From Lineus longissimus (Eukaryota; Nemertea; Pilidiophora; Heteronemertea; Lineidae): DNA of 64,000 bases. This document shows positions 18,030 to 24,940 of the stretch, piece by piece. Position 1 is the first letter of the stretch, and the number at the start of each line of letters is the position of its first letter. The notes below the pieces were generated by a model. The model searched no databases, was not told the origin of the DNA, and was given only the letters and a program-made list of their open reading frames with translations. The stretch lies in assembly GCF_910592395.1 (NCBI RefSeq), contig NC_088315.1, positions 15,733,808 to 15,797,807 of the forward strand, in the 5' to 3' direction. A program made the translations under genes and the position numbers.

Positions 18030-19181
18030 TCATTTCAATGATTTGATATCAGAAACTGGTAACCATTCATTGAACTTATCACTGTAACCCTTCCACTTCA
18101 CTAATCCGTATTTCTTGCCTTTACTGGTCTTGTACCTTAGGATTTTCTCGATCTTATACTCTAGCTGGTCAGGATTAGGAACATAGCTCAATTCCTCTTC
18201 ATAGAAATATCCTTGAATTTCTTCTTTGTGGTAATCCTCAAGCTGGTAGACGATAGGGTGAGTAAATATGATCTGTTTGATTTGGAACACCTCCTCAGTG
18301 TAGTTGGGCATGTAACCTTTACCGAAAATGGACTTGTACTTTGAAATTCTTACACTGTCACCTACTTTGTACTTTGGATCACCAAATGTCTCTTTGAGGT
18401 GAAGACCGTAAAGATTGTACCACACTGTTCCTTCGTTTTCCATCTTTCTGGCGTCTACAGGTTTCATACCTATTGATGAGTGAAATGTGTTATTGTAGCC
18501 GCTGACCAGGTCATCCAGAACGTCAATCCACTTGTCAGTCTCCTTAGCGGTGAAATAACGCCACATTTTTTCTTTAAGGGTTCTATTGAATCTCTCTACT
18601 ACTGCTGCCTTCTTATCAGATTTTGTGGAGAACCAGTCTATGTCATTTTCTGTTAAAAGTTCCTTGAAGTGTTTGTTGTAAAATTCTTTACCGTCATCAA
18701 ACTGGATTTTCGTTGGTTTTGCTTCCTCAAATATCACTTTAAATGCATCTCTGATTTCTTCTCCCCTCTTACTCTTAACTGCTAGAGCCCAAGAAAAACG
18801 ACTAAATAGATCTATGACTGTTAAAATGAATCTGAAACCCTTATTCTGTTTCTCAAATTTTTGCATGTCAACCAGATCTGCTTGCCATTGTTGATCGATG
18901 TACGATACCATTGTCTTCCTGAAGGTGAATTTCTTAATGGCCGGTTTGTGTAGTTGGTGAGTTGGTAGTGTTTCTAGAAATTCTTTCACTTCTTTTTTTT
19001 TAATAAGTTTTCCTGAGCGGGACTTTGTCCCTAACAACGAAGTTGTGCTCTGCTCTCGTGACGAAGTCATATCTTCCTTGACCTGTTTCCAGATTTTACT
19101 CAAAGAACTGTAAGCCACGGGACTCTCAGGGTTGTAGTACAAATCCCTTAGATACTGCTGTGTGTCATCCTTTACATTCAT
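18030..19181 (-). CDS. Polinton integrase with C-terminal chromodomain
   Basis: 383 residues. The retrovirus-type DDE core is visible as WQADLVDM (D102), IQFDDGKEF (D162) and VVERFNRTLK (E196), which inserts the linear element and creates the 6-bp target duplication. A zinc-binding-like N-terminal domain is reduced. An SH3-like region follows the core, and the last ~45 residues (KIEKILRYKTSKGKKYGLVKWKGY and FNEWLP) form a chromodomain with the aromatic Tyr/Trp cage residues, probably for targeting methylated histones. A double-hairpin cluster (19020-19069) adds a Ser/Thr-rich insert at residues ~40-57. The start codon forms a palindrome with the ATPase start. Confidence 0.92.
   Translation of the reverse strand: MNVKDDTQQYLRDLYYNPESPVAYSSLSKIWKQVKEDMTSSREQSTTSLLGTKSRSGKLIKKKEVKEFLETLPTHQLHKPAIKKFTFRKTMVSYIDQQWQADLVDMQKFEKQNKGFRFILTVIDLFSRFSWALAVKSKRGEEIRDAFKVIFEEAKPTKIQFDDGKEFYNKHFKELLTENDIDWFSTKSDKKAAVVERFNRTLKEKMWRYFTAKETDKWIDVLDDLVSGYNNTFHSSIGMKPVDARKMENEGTVWYNLYGLHLKETFGDPKYKVGDSVRISKYKSIFGKGYMPNYTEEVFQIKQIIFTHPIVYQLEDYHKEEIQGYFYEEELSYVPNPDQLEYKIEKILRYKTSKGKKYGLVKWKGYSDKFNEWLPVSDIKSLK
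19020..19069. repeat. Diverged double-hairpin cluster in the integrase N-terminus
   Basis: Three short stem-loops: GGAC-TTT-GTCC, CAAC-GAA-GTTG and TGAC-GAA-GTCA. All stems are perfect, but the last two have both arms changed from the consensus, which is the clearest compensatory change in the element. Encoded in frame as SSREQSTTSLLGTKSRSG. Confidence 0.75.
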
Positions 19182-19188
19182 TTAAATG
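19179..19188. promoter_or_regulatory. Shared start palindrome CATTTAAATG of integrase and ATPase
   Basis: The reverse-strand ATG of the integrase (19181-19179) and the plus-strand ATG of the ATPase (19186-19188) are only 4 bp apart, inside one perfect 10-bp palindrome. Each strand therefore reads TTTAAATG. The two genes cannot have separate 5' leaders unless these overlap the opposite gene, so a bidirectional initiator at the start codon is likely. Confidence 0.7.
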
Positions 19189-19806
19189 AGTGAAGTATTT
19201 ATTTACGAGCCACACAATATGTTAATTTCTGGTGTTACCAATTGTGGTAAGACATATTTTGCCCTTGACCTCTTAGAAAAGGAGTATCGGCACAAGTTCC
19301 AGAACATAGTCATTTTCTGTCCAACATATTTCAACAATAAGACATATGAAAGGAAATGGATTTACCAAGACAAGAACGTCTACATAGTTAATCCCGAAGC
19401 TGTGGCCAGTAATTTGGACCTTGTGCTTCAGTTTGCTACTCTGACCTTTGCTGGTTCTAACACATTATTCCTCATTGATGACTGTGCTAATTTGAGAGAC
19501 ACAAAAAAGAAGGTGTCCGAGTTATGTAATCTTGCCTTTTCCGGCAGGCACTACAATCTCACTGTTTGGTTACTAGTTCAGAAGTACAATTCAGTTGTTA
19601 AGGACTACAGAGAGAACATAAGAATTTTAGTATTATTTTTTAATAAGGATGAATCAGCCATGAAAGATGCCTTAGAAGAAAACAGTGTTATTCCTAAGGA
19701 GAAAAGACAGTACTACATAGAAGAACTTAAGATGAAAAAAGGATCAAAACTGATCATTAGACTACAACATCCATTTGGATTTACTCTTTCACATCAAAAA
19801 TCTTAG
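19186..19806 (+). CDS. Genome packaging ATPase (FtsK/HerA, A32-like)
   Basis: 206 residues, typical for Polinton packaging ATPases. Walker A is GVTNCGKT (residues 16-23) and Walker B is TLFLIDDC (93-100), followed by an Arg-containing helix region (AFSGRHYNLTVWLLVQKYNS) with the sensor-like Gln. In DNA viruses with jelly-roll capsids, this family drives genome translocation into the procapsid. There is no hairpin insert. It is divergent from the integrase and convergent with the next gene. Confidence 0.9.
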   Translation: MSEVFIYEPHNMLISGVTNCGKTYFALDLLEKEYRHKFQNIVIFCPTYFNNKTYERKWIYQDKNVYIVNPEAVASNLDLVLQFATLTFAGSNTLFLIDDCANLRDTKKKVSELCNLAFSGRHYNLTVWLLVQKYNSVVKDYRENIRILVLFFNKDESAMKDALEENSVIPKEKRQYYIEELKMKKGSKLIIRLQHPFGFTLSHQKS

Positions 19807-19824
19807 TCCCGCTTCTGATCATCA

Positions 19825-19856
19825 GGACTGTGTCCGATCATCAGGACTGTGCCCGA
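19825..19856 (+). repeat. Hairpin-related repeat at a convergent junction
   Basis: GGAC-TGT-GTCC (19825-19835) and a second, slightly eroded GGAC-TGT-GCCC 20 bp later are separated by CCGATCATCA. The unit resembles half a double-hairpin with a new partner (TGATCATCA is itself a palindrome). It fills the 34-bp gap between the ATPase and the next minus-strand gene and extends into the latter's C-terminus. Confidence 0.65.
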
Positions 19857-20299
19857 TCAGTTGTCTTAGTCTTTCTAACCCTAGTAAAATAATAAATTAT
19901 TAACCCTAAACCACTAAGTCCTAGGATAATCCATAGGTACTCGTATTTCTTCATTTCATCACTAGGTTGGTAGTAATCACTTAATTGTGGTCGCTGAGGT
20001 AGTACAATAGTTCTTTCTGGATGTAAATGATTGTAAACAGTAAGTGCTGAATCAGTATTGTTAAAATCAATAGAAGCGTCTCTTTCTCTCTTTAATTCAA
20101 GATTAACAAAGTCAATAGTACTCTTTCTATGCTCCTCCCATTCGGTTGAAGCTTTTTGTAATTGCTCCTGAGCCAAATCATGTCTTTTCACTTCAGTCTC
20201 ATAGCCATTCTTGTCTAGTTTTTTAAAAAGGTAACCGGATCCAGTGAATGCTAATCCATTGATTATTGCAGATCCAAATAACATGCCAATGCCAGCCAT
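19841..20299 (-). CDS. Polinton two-TM protein with charged middle, unknown function
   Basis: 152 residues, with the start in GGAATTAAATGG. A short N-terminal hydrophobic segment (GIGMLFGSAIINGLAFTGSGYLF) precedes a charged helix (KRHDLAQEQLQKASTEWEEH), and a second membrane segment lies near residues 122-139 (WIILGLSGLGLIIYYF) with a basic tail. The order of hydrophobic, RHDLA-type helix and TM is a recurring Polinton protein, from memory, without assigned role. Placement between ATPase and penton suggests a virion or assembly function. Confidence 0.7.
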   Translation of the reverse strand: MAGIGMLFGSAIINGLAFTGSGYLFKKLDKNGYETEVKRHDLAQEQLQKASTEWEEHRKSTIDFVNLELKRERDASIDFNNTDSALTVYNHLHPERTIVLPQRPQLSDYYQPSDEMKKYEYLWIILGLSGLGLIIYYFTRVRKTKTTDRAQS

Positions 20300-20321
20300 T
20301 TAATTCCAATGAATTTTAATT

Positions 20322-21089
20322 TCAATGATGTGTCCCTGAGAGCATAGCTCGAGTTAATACCAATTGGTACTGTACATTATGACCATTAAGATCGATGATG
20401 TCACCTTTTTCATCAGTTAAGCGAATATTCAGCTTATTGAATCTTGGTTTACAGGGAATTGCTATTGGTTTCTCAAATGTGTATGCTATTAAATCCCCAA
20501 AATTAGCTTCCTTTATTGGTCTTGTGGTTAGCACATCAGATGCTTCACCATTACTTAATACACTATTAGATTCGATTATGTCACAGTGAAAAACAAAATG
20601 GTTAATTGGTCTAAAATTGATGGGTTTCTCGCTTACAACATCATCCTTACTTTTATTGTCTAAAGGATAAGGCCATTCTGATTTCATGCCAAATAATTCA
20701 TTACTTTTACCAAGAAAATAGATCTGATAATGCGCCTCATTTTTTCTCTTTAGGAAGTGTAAGATGGCCTTACCTGTTGGTTCTTCAAGGTCAAATCTGA
20801 CAGCACCTCTACTCATACTATTTTCTTTCAACTTATCCGCAAATACTTTTGAAAAGCTCTGTAGGTCATAGAGACCATCTGGTAGCGTAATCTCTGCCAC
20901 ATCAAAACCCTTAACTTTGATTCGGTTATTCTCCCTGGCTGCACTTATGTTGTAGAATGTACAAGGTATTACTGCAAAAGTTAAAGTGATGCTACATGCA
21001 TCCTGAATTTCAGTCTTGAGATTGACTGTTAAATCACTTGAACTCTGATCTGGATAGTCACTTGAATCTATGTTCATTACAGTAATCAT
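20322..21089 (-). CDS. Minor capsid (penton-like) protein
   Basis: 255 residues, with the start in AGTAAATG. The N-terminus (SSDYPDQSSSDLTVNLKTEI, then ACSITLTFAVIPCTFYNIS) and the C-terminal NIRLTDEKGDIIDLNGHNV are typical of the single-jelly-roll penton of Polintons, which builds capsid vertices with the hexon-like protein. The gene sits beside the major capsid gene on the same strand, as in other Polintons. The final residues (TRAMLSGTHH) come from a double-hairpin remnant, so the C-terminus has been replaced. Confidence 0.8.
   Translation of the reverse strand: MITVMNIDSSDYPDQSSSDLTVNLKTEIQDACSITLTFAVIPCTFYNISAARENNRIKVKGFDVAEITLPDGLYDLQSFSKVFADKLKENSMSRGAVRFDLEEPTGKAILHFLKRKNEAHYQIYFLGKSNELFGMKSEWPYPLDNKSKDDVVSEKPINFRPINHFVFHCDIIESNSVLSNGEASDVLTTRPIKEANFGDLIAYTFEKPIAIPCKPRFNKLNIRLTDEKGDIIDLNGHNVQYQLVLTRAMLSGTHH
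20333..20350 (+). repeat. Double-hairpin remnant at the penton 3' end
   Basis: GTCC, CTGA, GAGC-ATA-GCTC remains; the GGAC arm is lost. It overlaps the penton stop region and supplies its last codons. Confidence 0.7.
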
Positions 21090-21194
21090 TTACTTAAGCA
21101 AATTTTCGTTTTCAAATTTACCTTTTATCAAATAAGTAAATTATTCTTACTTCATAATATTTCTGGGTAGGATTCCTTGATCGTAAAGGTACTC
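21090..21194. other. Intergenic gap without recognisable features
   Basis: About 105 bp of AT-rich sequence between the penton start and the small TM protein stop. It includes TTAAGC and TAAGTAAATT motifs. No hairpin element. Confidence 0.4.
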
Positions 21195-21383
21195 TCATGT
21201 TCCATTACTAATAGCTACAGTTCCTCCCAGTTTAAGAATTTCCTCTAGGGTGGCCTGACTTGGGGGACCAATATTGATTCTCAAGAACCTTTTCAGTAAC
21301 ATAGAGTAACCAATTGTTGTTGATGCCAACAGTAAACTTTGATACAGTGTATTTATGATATCTTTCTTTCCTGGTGTATCCAT
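21195..21383 (-). CDS. Small hydrophobic Polinton protein (62 aa)
   Basis: 62 residues, with the start in GTAATTAAATGG. A helix-rich segment (TLYQSLLLASTTIGYSMLLKRFL) is followed by a Pro-containing loop and a second weakly hydrophobic helix (EEILKLGGTVAIS). Small membrane proteins of this form lie between penton and hexon in other Polintons, from memory. The TAAATG context and the conserved position support it as real. Function unknown. Confidence 0.6.
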   Translation of the reverse strand: MDTPGKKDIINTLYQSLLLASTTIGYSMLLKRFLRINIGPPSQATLEEILKLGGTVAISNGT

Positions 21384-21427
21384 TTAATTACTTAGAAAAT
21401 CACTAGTAAAACTCATTTATCTAGTAT

Positions 21428-21500
21428 TCAGTGTTGGAGCGAACTTTGTTCTTGCAGCACCTCAGTGCTGGAGCGAACTTTGTTCTTGCAGCACCTCAGT
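21428..21500. repeat. 34-bp tandem repeat with nested hairpins upstream of the capsid stop
   Basis: Two units with a 34-bp period (GGAGCGAAC at 21436 and 21470). Each holds GAAC-TTT-GTTC. The second lies within a longer GTGCTG...CAGCAC stem, so it can form a nested hairpin. It is related to the GAAC/GTTC variant of the double-hairpin family but has a different outer stem. It lies in the 3' region of the major capsid gene and encodes its last residues. Confidence 0.75.
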
Positions 21501-22752
21501 GTTGGAGTGAAGCAATCTGAGAATTCTGAATGTTAACCTGGGCGTCAGAAACCACGAATATGTGCATTTTGTATGGTCCCTTTCCAGATTTCTTTGTAAT
21601 AGATAATTGAATACCATCTTTTGTGTTCTGGAGCTTCTTTCCTGATCCGTGAAGGCGATTATCCTCAGAAGTTCTCAGGTCCAACCATAAACCATAGTGA
21701 TTAGAATCACCATAGTATTTTTCCATGGTCATGTTACAGTCATGAGTTTTCTTCAAATCTTCAGACATAAAATGTTTCTTGATCTCCTCCCATTGATCCA
21801 TCATTCTCATTCCTTCTGGGAACACCTGATTGGCAACACCCTCTATTGTGATCTGCACTTTACTTATGTTAGGGTTTTCAAACTTCTCTGAATCTCTAGC
21901 TCCATCTACATAGTCAGACACAAATAGTAATAATAATCCTTTAATAGACATTCTTGGAAAGTTGATGTTCTCATTAATTAGTGTTTCATTAGCAGTAACA
22001 TTGACTGTCTTAAAATGGTCTACCCAATCATAAAATATTGAGAATCCAGAATTGTACTTGTTACTCAATTGACTAGCAATCATCTTATTAGTAACCGTGT
22101 CGTATTCAAAACAAATATTCTCTAGTTTGTAGCCCATGCTAGCTGTGGTTGTGGTGACTATGATTTCCTCCTTTGGTGCTAAAGTTATTTCAATAATCAC
22201 ATCTTCTTGAATTGGAAACTTGTAAAATGGAGCATGATGATGGAATAGTTCAAAATCTAATGGTATTTTGTACTTCTTGTCAAACACTTTCTTTAAAGTC
22301 TTTTCATTAGCTGTTTCTCCAGTGACATCAGCTTCAGCGACTCCTGATCTTAATTCTCTAAGATTTTCTGATTGAATACCCTGAAAAACTCTATCATTTC
22401 TTTCTTCTTCTGTAAACCACAGATCTTTAAATGTAGAATAATGACTGTATTCGTCAAGGTCAAATATCTGCTCTGTTCCCCACTTAACCACCATCTTTGA
22501 AATCAGGTTTCTACCAAGATTATTTACAACACTATTTTTAGAATCACCAGAAATGGTTACATCAGCAGACAGATAAAGAGATTTAGGTACAAAGAATGTA
22601 TTCTCTCGCAATGCCGGTATTCTAACATACAGTGTTTCTTTGGGATTTGCAGATGAGGGGTTATGAGTAATGATATGATGCTGCCTCTCAGCTTTCAAAC
22701 CAAGTGGAATCTTATGTGCCCTTTCGGTATTTAATAAATATCCTGTTGCCAT
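21496..22752 (-). CDS. Major capsid protein (hexon-like, double jelly roll)
   Basis: 418 residues. The N-terminal motif HHIITHNPSSANPKETLYVRIP, the following FFVPKSLYLSADVTISGDSK and VVKWGTEQIFDLDEYSHY, the central DLDEY/PFYKFPI strands and the C-terminal GPYKMHIFVVSDAQVNIQ match the double-jelly-roll capsid of Polintons. It is transcribed inward from the right TIR. The start context is AAATAGAAAATGG, shared with polymerase and penton-like 2. No hairpin is inserted in the body, fitting strong constraint on the capsid fold. Confidence 0.88.
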   Translation of the reverse strand: MATGYLLNTERAHKIPLGLKAERQHHIITHNPSSANPKETLYVRIPALRENTFFVPKSLYLSADVTISGDSKNSVVNNLGRNLISKMVVKWGTEQIFDLDEYSHYSTFKDLWFTEEERNDRVFQGIQSENLRELRSGVAEADVTGETANEKTLKKVFDKKYKIPLDFELFHHHAPFYKFPIQEDVIIEITLAPKEEIIVTTTTASMGYKLENICFEYDTVTNKMIASQLSNKYNSGFSIFYDWVDHFKTVNVTANETLINENINFPRMSIKGLLLLFVSDYVDGARDSEKFENPNISKVQITIEGVANQVFPEGMRMMDQWEEIKKHFMSEDLKKTHDCNMTMEKYYGDSNHYGLWLDLRTSEDNRLHGSGKKLQNTKDGIQLSITKKSGKGPYKMHIFVVSDAQVNIQNSQIASLQH

Positions 22753-22882
22753 TTTCTATTTATTTACTAGTAAAATTATGTACATGCAGTGAACAGTGCC
22801 AACATCATATATCAGGTAAAATGCACGGAAAAAAGCTATTGACGTGTACTTTCTGTTGGAATACAGTAAGTAATGATTACAT

Positions 22883-23095
22883 TAACCCATTGAACTCTAG
22901 TATTCCCTTACCATTTCACTGCAACGCTTCACTGCAACGCTTCACTGGGAATCTCATGAATGATAGAATATATGTATTGTGGTGTCTGGTTCTTAGGGGT
23001 TTCTAAGCTAATTTGAGACAAAAAGGCCTGTAAGGGCTTTTGTTAAAATAGCTTAGAATTACCTAGATTCCTACCACCACAATACATATATTCTG
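22883..23095. repeat. Right terminal inverted repeat
   Basis: 213 bp matching the reverse complement of the left TIR. The difference is an extra ~22 bp caused mainly by a 13-bp tandem duplication (CACTGCAACGCTT twice, near 22918-22943). The outer ~130 bp (22965-23095) is a palindrome beginning and ending with the same 20-base motif. Confidence 0.95.
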
Positions 23096-23101
23096 GTGGT
23101 T
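23096..23101. repeat. Right 6-bp target site duplication (GGTGGT)
   Basis: Identical to 4614-4619, directly after the terminal ...ATATATTCT. Confidence 0.95.
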
Positions 23102-23615
23102 TAACATTTTGATTGTTACCTTGAGGATGATGGTGTAGAGTTGTTGGCCGCAAATTGTTTCATGGGAGTAGAATTGACCCGGCAATTTTAACCCCTAATG
23201 GGCGGGCTGAAATATTGTGCCTTGGCCCTGCTCATGAGGCCGAATAATTATTGTCAGTGATTTCTTCCTAACAATTGATAATGGATTGACCACGCAAGTC
23301 TTATCTATTCTTCCCGTTTTTTGGGGTTTTTTTTGTTTTTTTTGTTTTTTTTTCGTACGATGTGCCCTACCTAAGGCTAATCATACTTTTTTTTGTGATG
23401 ATAGAATTAATGGAAACTTATGTTCTTTCAGCTTCCATTTATAATTGCCGACAAGAATTCAGTCTAAAGCTTGAATGGGCTGTCCCTGATCTGCAAGCGT
23501 TGTACGATTCCGATTAACCACCATCATCCCATTGAGCATTTATGGACATGGATTTGATTTAGTCGTTTACAGTTCTCGTTGGTTTTAAATTCAAGTCTGT
23601 TTTAACTGAGCCCAC
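23102..23615. other. Polinton right flank, no gene recognised
   Basis: Low-complexity T/G tracts at 23318-23352. On the minus strand a splice-donor-like AAG/GTAACA lies about 20 bp from the insertion point, opposite the acceptor-like site at 4561-4570 across the Polinton. It may be the 5' part of the interrupted DIRS-like element, but no recognisable gag peptide could be joined in frame, so this remains open. Confidence 0.35.
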
Positions 23616-23876
23616 TTAACGAAGTTTTTTTTCCCCGTTTGTTTTTGTTTTACTCACTCTTTTTTCCCCTTTATGAGCTTCCTCGTCAGGCTTGGCCTTT
23701 TCGTTTTGGTCCTTCTTCCCTTGGGGCGGTTTCTGCTTAAGTGCTTGCGTTGGCGTAGGCGTAGAACTTTTTTCGGTGGTGGGTCCGACGGGCGTTCCCG
23801 GCAGCGATATTTTTTTCTGCAGGATACTTCTGCCATAGTGTACATCTGACAGCCAATCAGAATTCAAGGCAAGCAC
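23616..23876 (-). CDS. Lys/Pro-rich hypothetical ORF
   Basis: 86 residues, very rich in Lys, Glu, Pro and Thr (TPTPTQALKQKPPQGKKDQN). Its 5' part lies in a segment that recurs inverted at 24660-24740, so the first 25 residues are repeat-derived. Composition resembles a disordered gag N-terminus, but it could equally be chance in a repeat. Confidence 0.25.
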   Translation of the reverse strand: MLALNSDWLSDVHYGRSILQKKISLPGTPVGPTTEKSSTPTPTQALKQKPPQGKKDQNEKAKPDEEAHKGEKRVSKTKTNGEKKLR

Positions 23877-24740
23877 GTGTCTTTGTTGACATCATCTTTC
23901 CACATGGCGCAATAATGTCAACAATGCCACGTGTTCTGATAATCTTGGAAAGAACAAGTTAGCAAATGGTTAGAGGAGTATATTAGCTAAAATATATTTA
24001 TTTGCAGTATCTTAACATGTATTTTCATTGTCGAGTGGACTGTATTTATTGGACTTGTCTGTTAAAGGCACACTGTGCTCGGCAAAATAGCCGAGGTTGA
24101 ATGTTTATCTGTCAACCGTGTAACTAGTTCTGCTGTATATGCATAGGTGGCGCCACTATTCAATTTATTTTGTTTGCTTGTCAAAATGTGTTTTATACAA
24201 TTCAACAATGTTCAAACTACCAAAATAGGCCTGATACCTTCAACAGCAGACATCGGATACACTGTCCCTTTAATAATTATCAACATTGGCAACACTGTCA
24301 GTGTCACTGCCCCTTAAAATTTCACAAATCGCGAGACATCGGATACACTGTCCCTTTAATAATTATCAACATTGGCAACACTGTCAGTGTCACTGCCCCT
24401 TAAAATTTCACAAATCAATGCATGCACTGCAATGTAGCGATCAGATCAGCTGATGCCTCTTTTGTACGCATAATATCATCAATTTTACAATGAATCTGTG
24501 CAATTCATTCCTAAACACTACGACACAAACCTTGAGTTGAGCATAATTGGGGTCAGAAAATGAACTATTGTCACATTCACAGTTGAAGTGGCACTCGGCA
24601 TGCGACTCGGTATCGTCCATTGTATTTGCATTATCATGCATAAATAAACAGTGTGACGTCAAAGATCGCGCCAATTGTGATTGGCTGTCAGATGTACACT
24701 GTGGCAGAAGTATCCTGCAGAAAAAAATTTCGCAGACGGG
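23800..24740. repeat. Inverted ~65-bp repeats around a 0.8-kb segment
   Basis: The sequence GATTGGCTGTCAGATGTACACT and its continuation GGCAGAAGTATCCTGCAGAAAA (plus strand, 24679-24725) recurs inverted at about 23813-23866. The two arms enclose AT-rich DNA with an 86-bp tandem duplication, a structure consistent with a MITE or the ends of a non-autonomous DNA transposon. Exact ends and TSD were not resolved. Confidence 0.55.
24249..24419 (+). repeat. 86-bp tandem duplication
   Basis: Two nearly identical units (24249-24334 and 24335-24419) starting GACATCGGATACACTGTCCC. No coding potential. Confidence 0.9.
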
Positions 24741-24936
24741 CAGGCGTTCGAGAAAAAAAATGTTATTTTGAGATTTCAATAAACCTTTTGAACGAATTCC
24801 ACATGGGCCGTGGTGGGATCCGAAGACACCTTAAGGAGGAATGTATGTTTGTATGGGGTACCATTGGTTTTGCAGATCTTCTGGTTTTTTCTAAAGAATA
24901 ATCAATATTCGCTAGCAGGCTTTTTATGCTCCCAGG
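24736..24936 (+). repeat. Dispersed repeat block A, copy 1
   Basis: About 200 bp starting GACGGGCAGGCGTT and ending TATGCTCCCAGG. It recurs at 28408-28612 with a few substitutions. In copy 1 it is separated from block C (26718-27400) by a 1.8-kb tandem pair; in copy 2 the two blocks are contiguous. Confidence 0.85.
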
Positions 24937-24940
24937 TAAA

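Larger units (their letters stand above)
4620..23095. mobile_element. Complete Polinton/Maverick virus-like DNA transposon (18,476 bp)
   Basis: Exact inverted termini (AG...CT), near-identical TIRs of about 190-213 bp and a perfect 6-bp TSD define the ends. Inside are the Polinton hallmarks: protein-primed family B DNA polymerase, retrovirus-like integrase with chromodomain, A32/FtsK-type packaging ATPase, hexon-like major capsid protein and penton-like minor capsid proteins. In total 16 genes are packed on both strands with gaps mostly under 100 bp. Only the polymerase is visibly broken. An adenain-like protease was not recognised. The AT-rich, gene-dense interior contrasts with the flanks. 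Confidence 0.95.

Noticed and set aside
23102-23160. Exon joining across the Polinton to give a full gag N-terminus
   Set aside because: The only frame that fits the acceptor runs into a stop about 35 codons upstream with no Met; the Met-initiated frame is out of phase.
24249-24419. Short ORF 24170-24403 as a gene
   Set aside because: It is the translation of an 86-bp tandem duplication, with no start or splice support.
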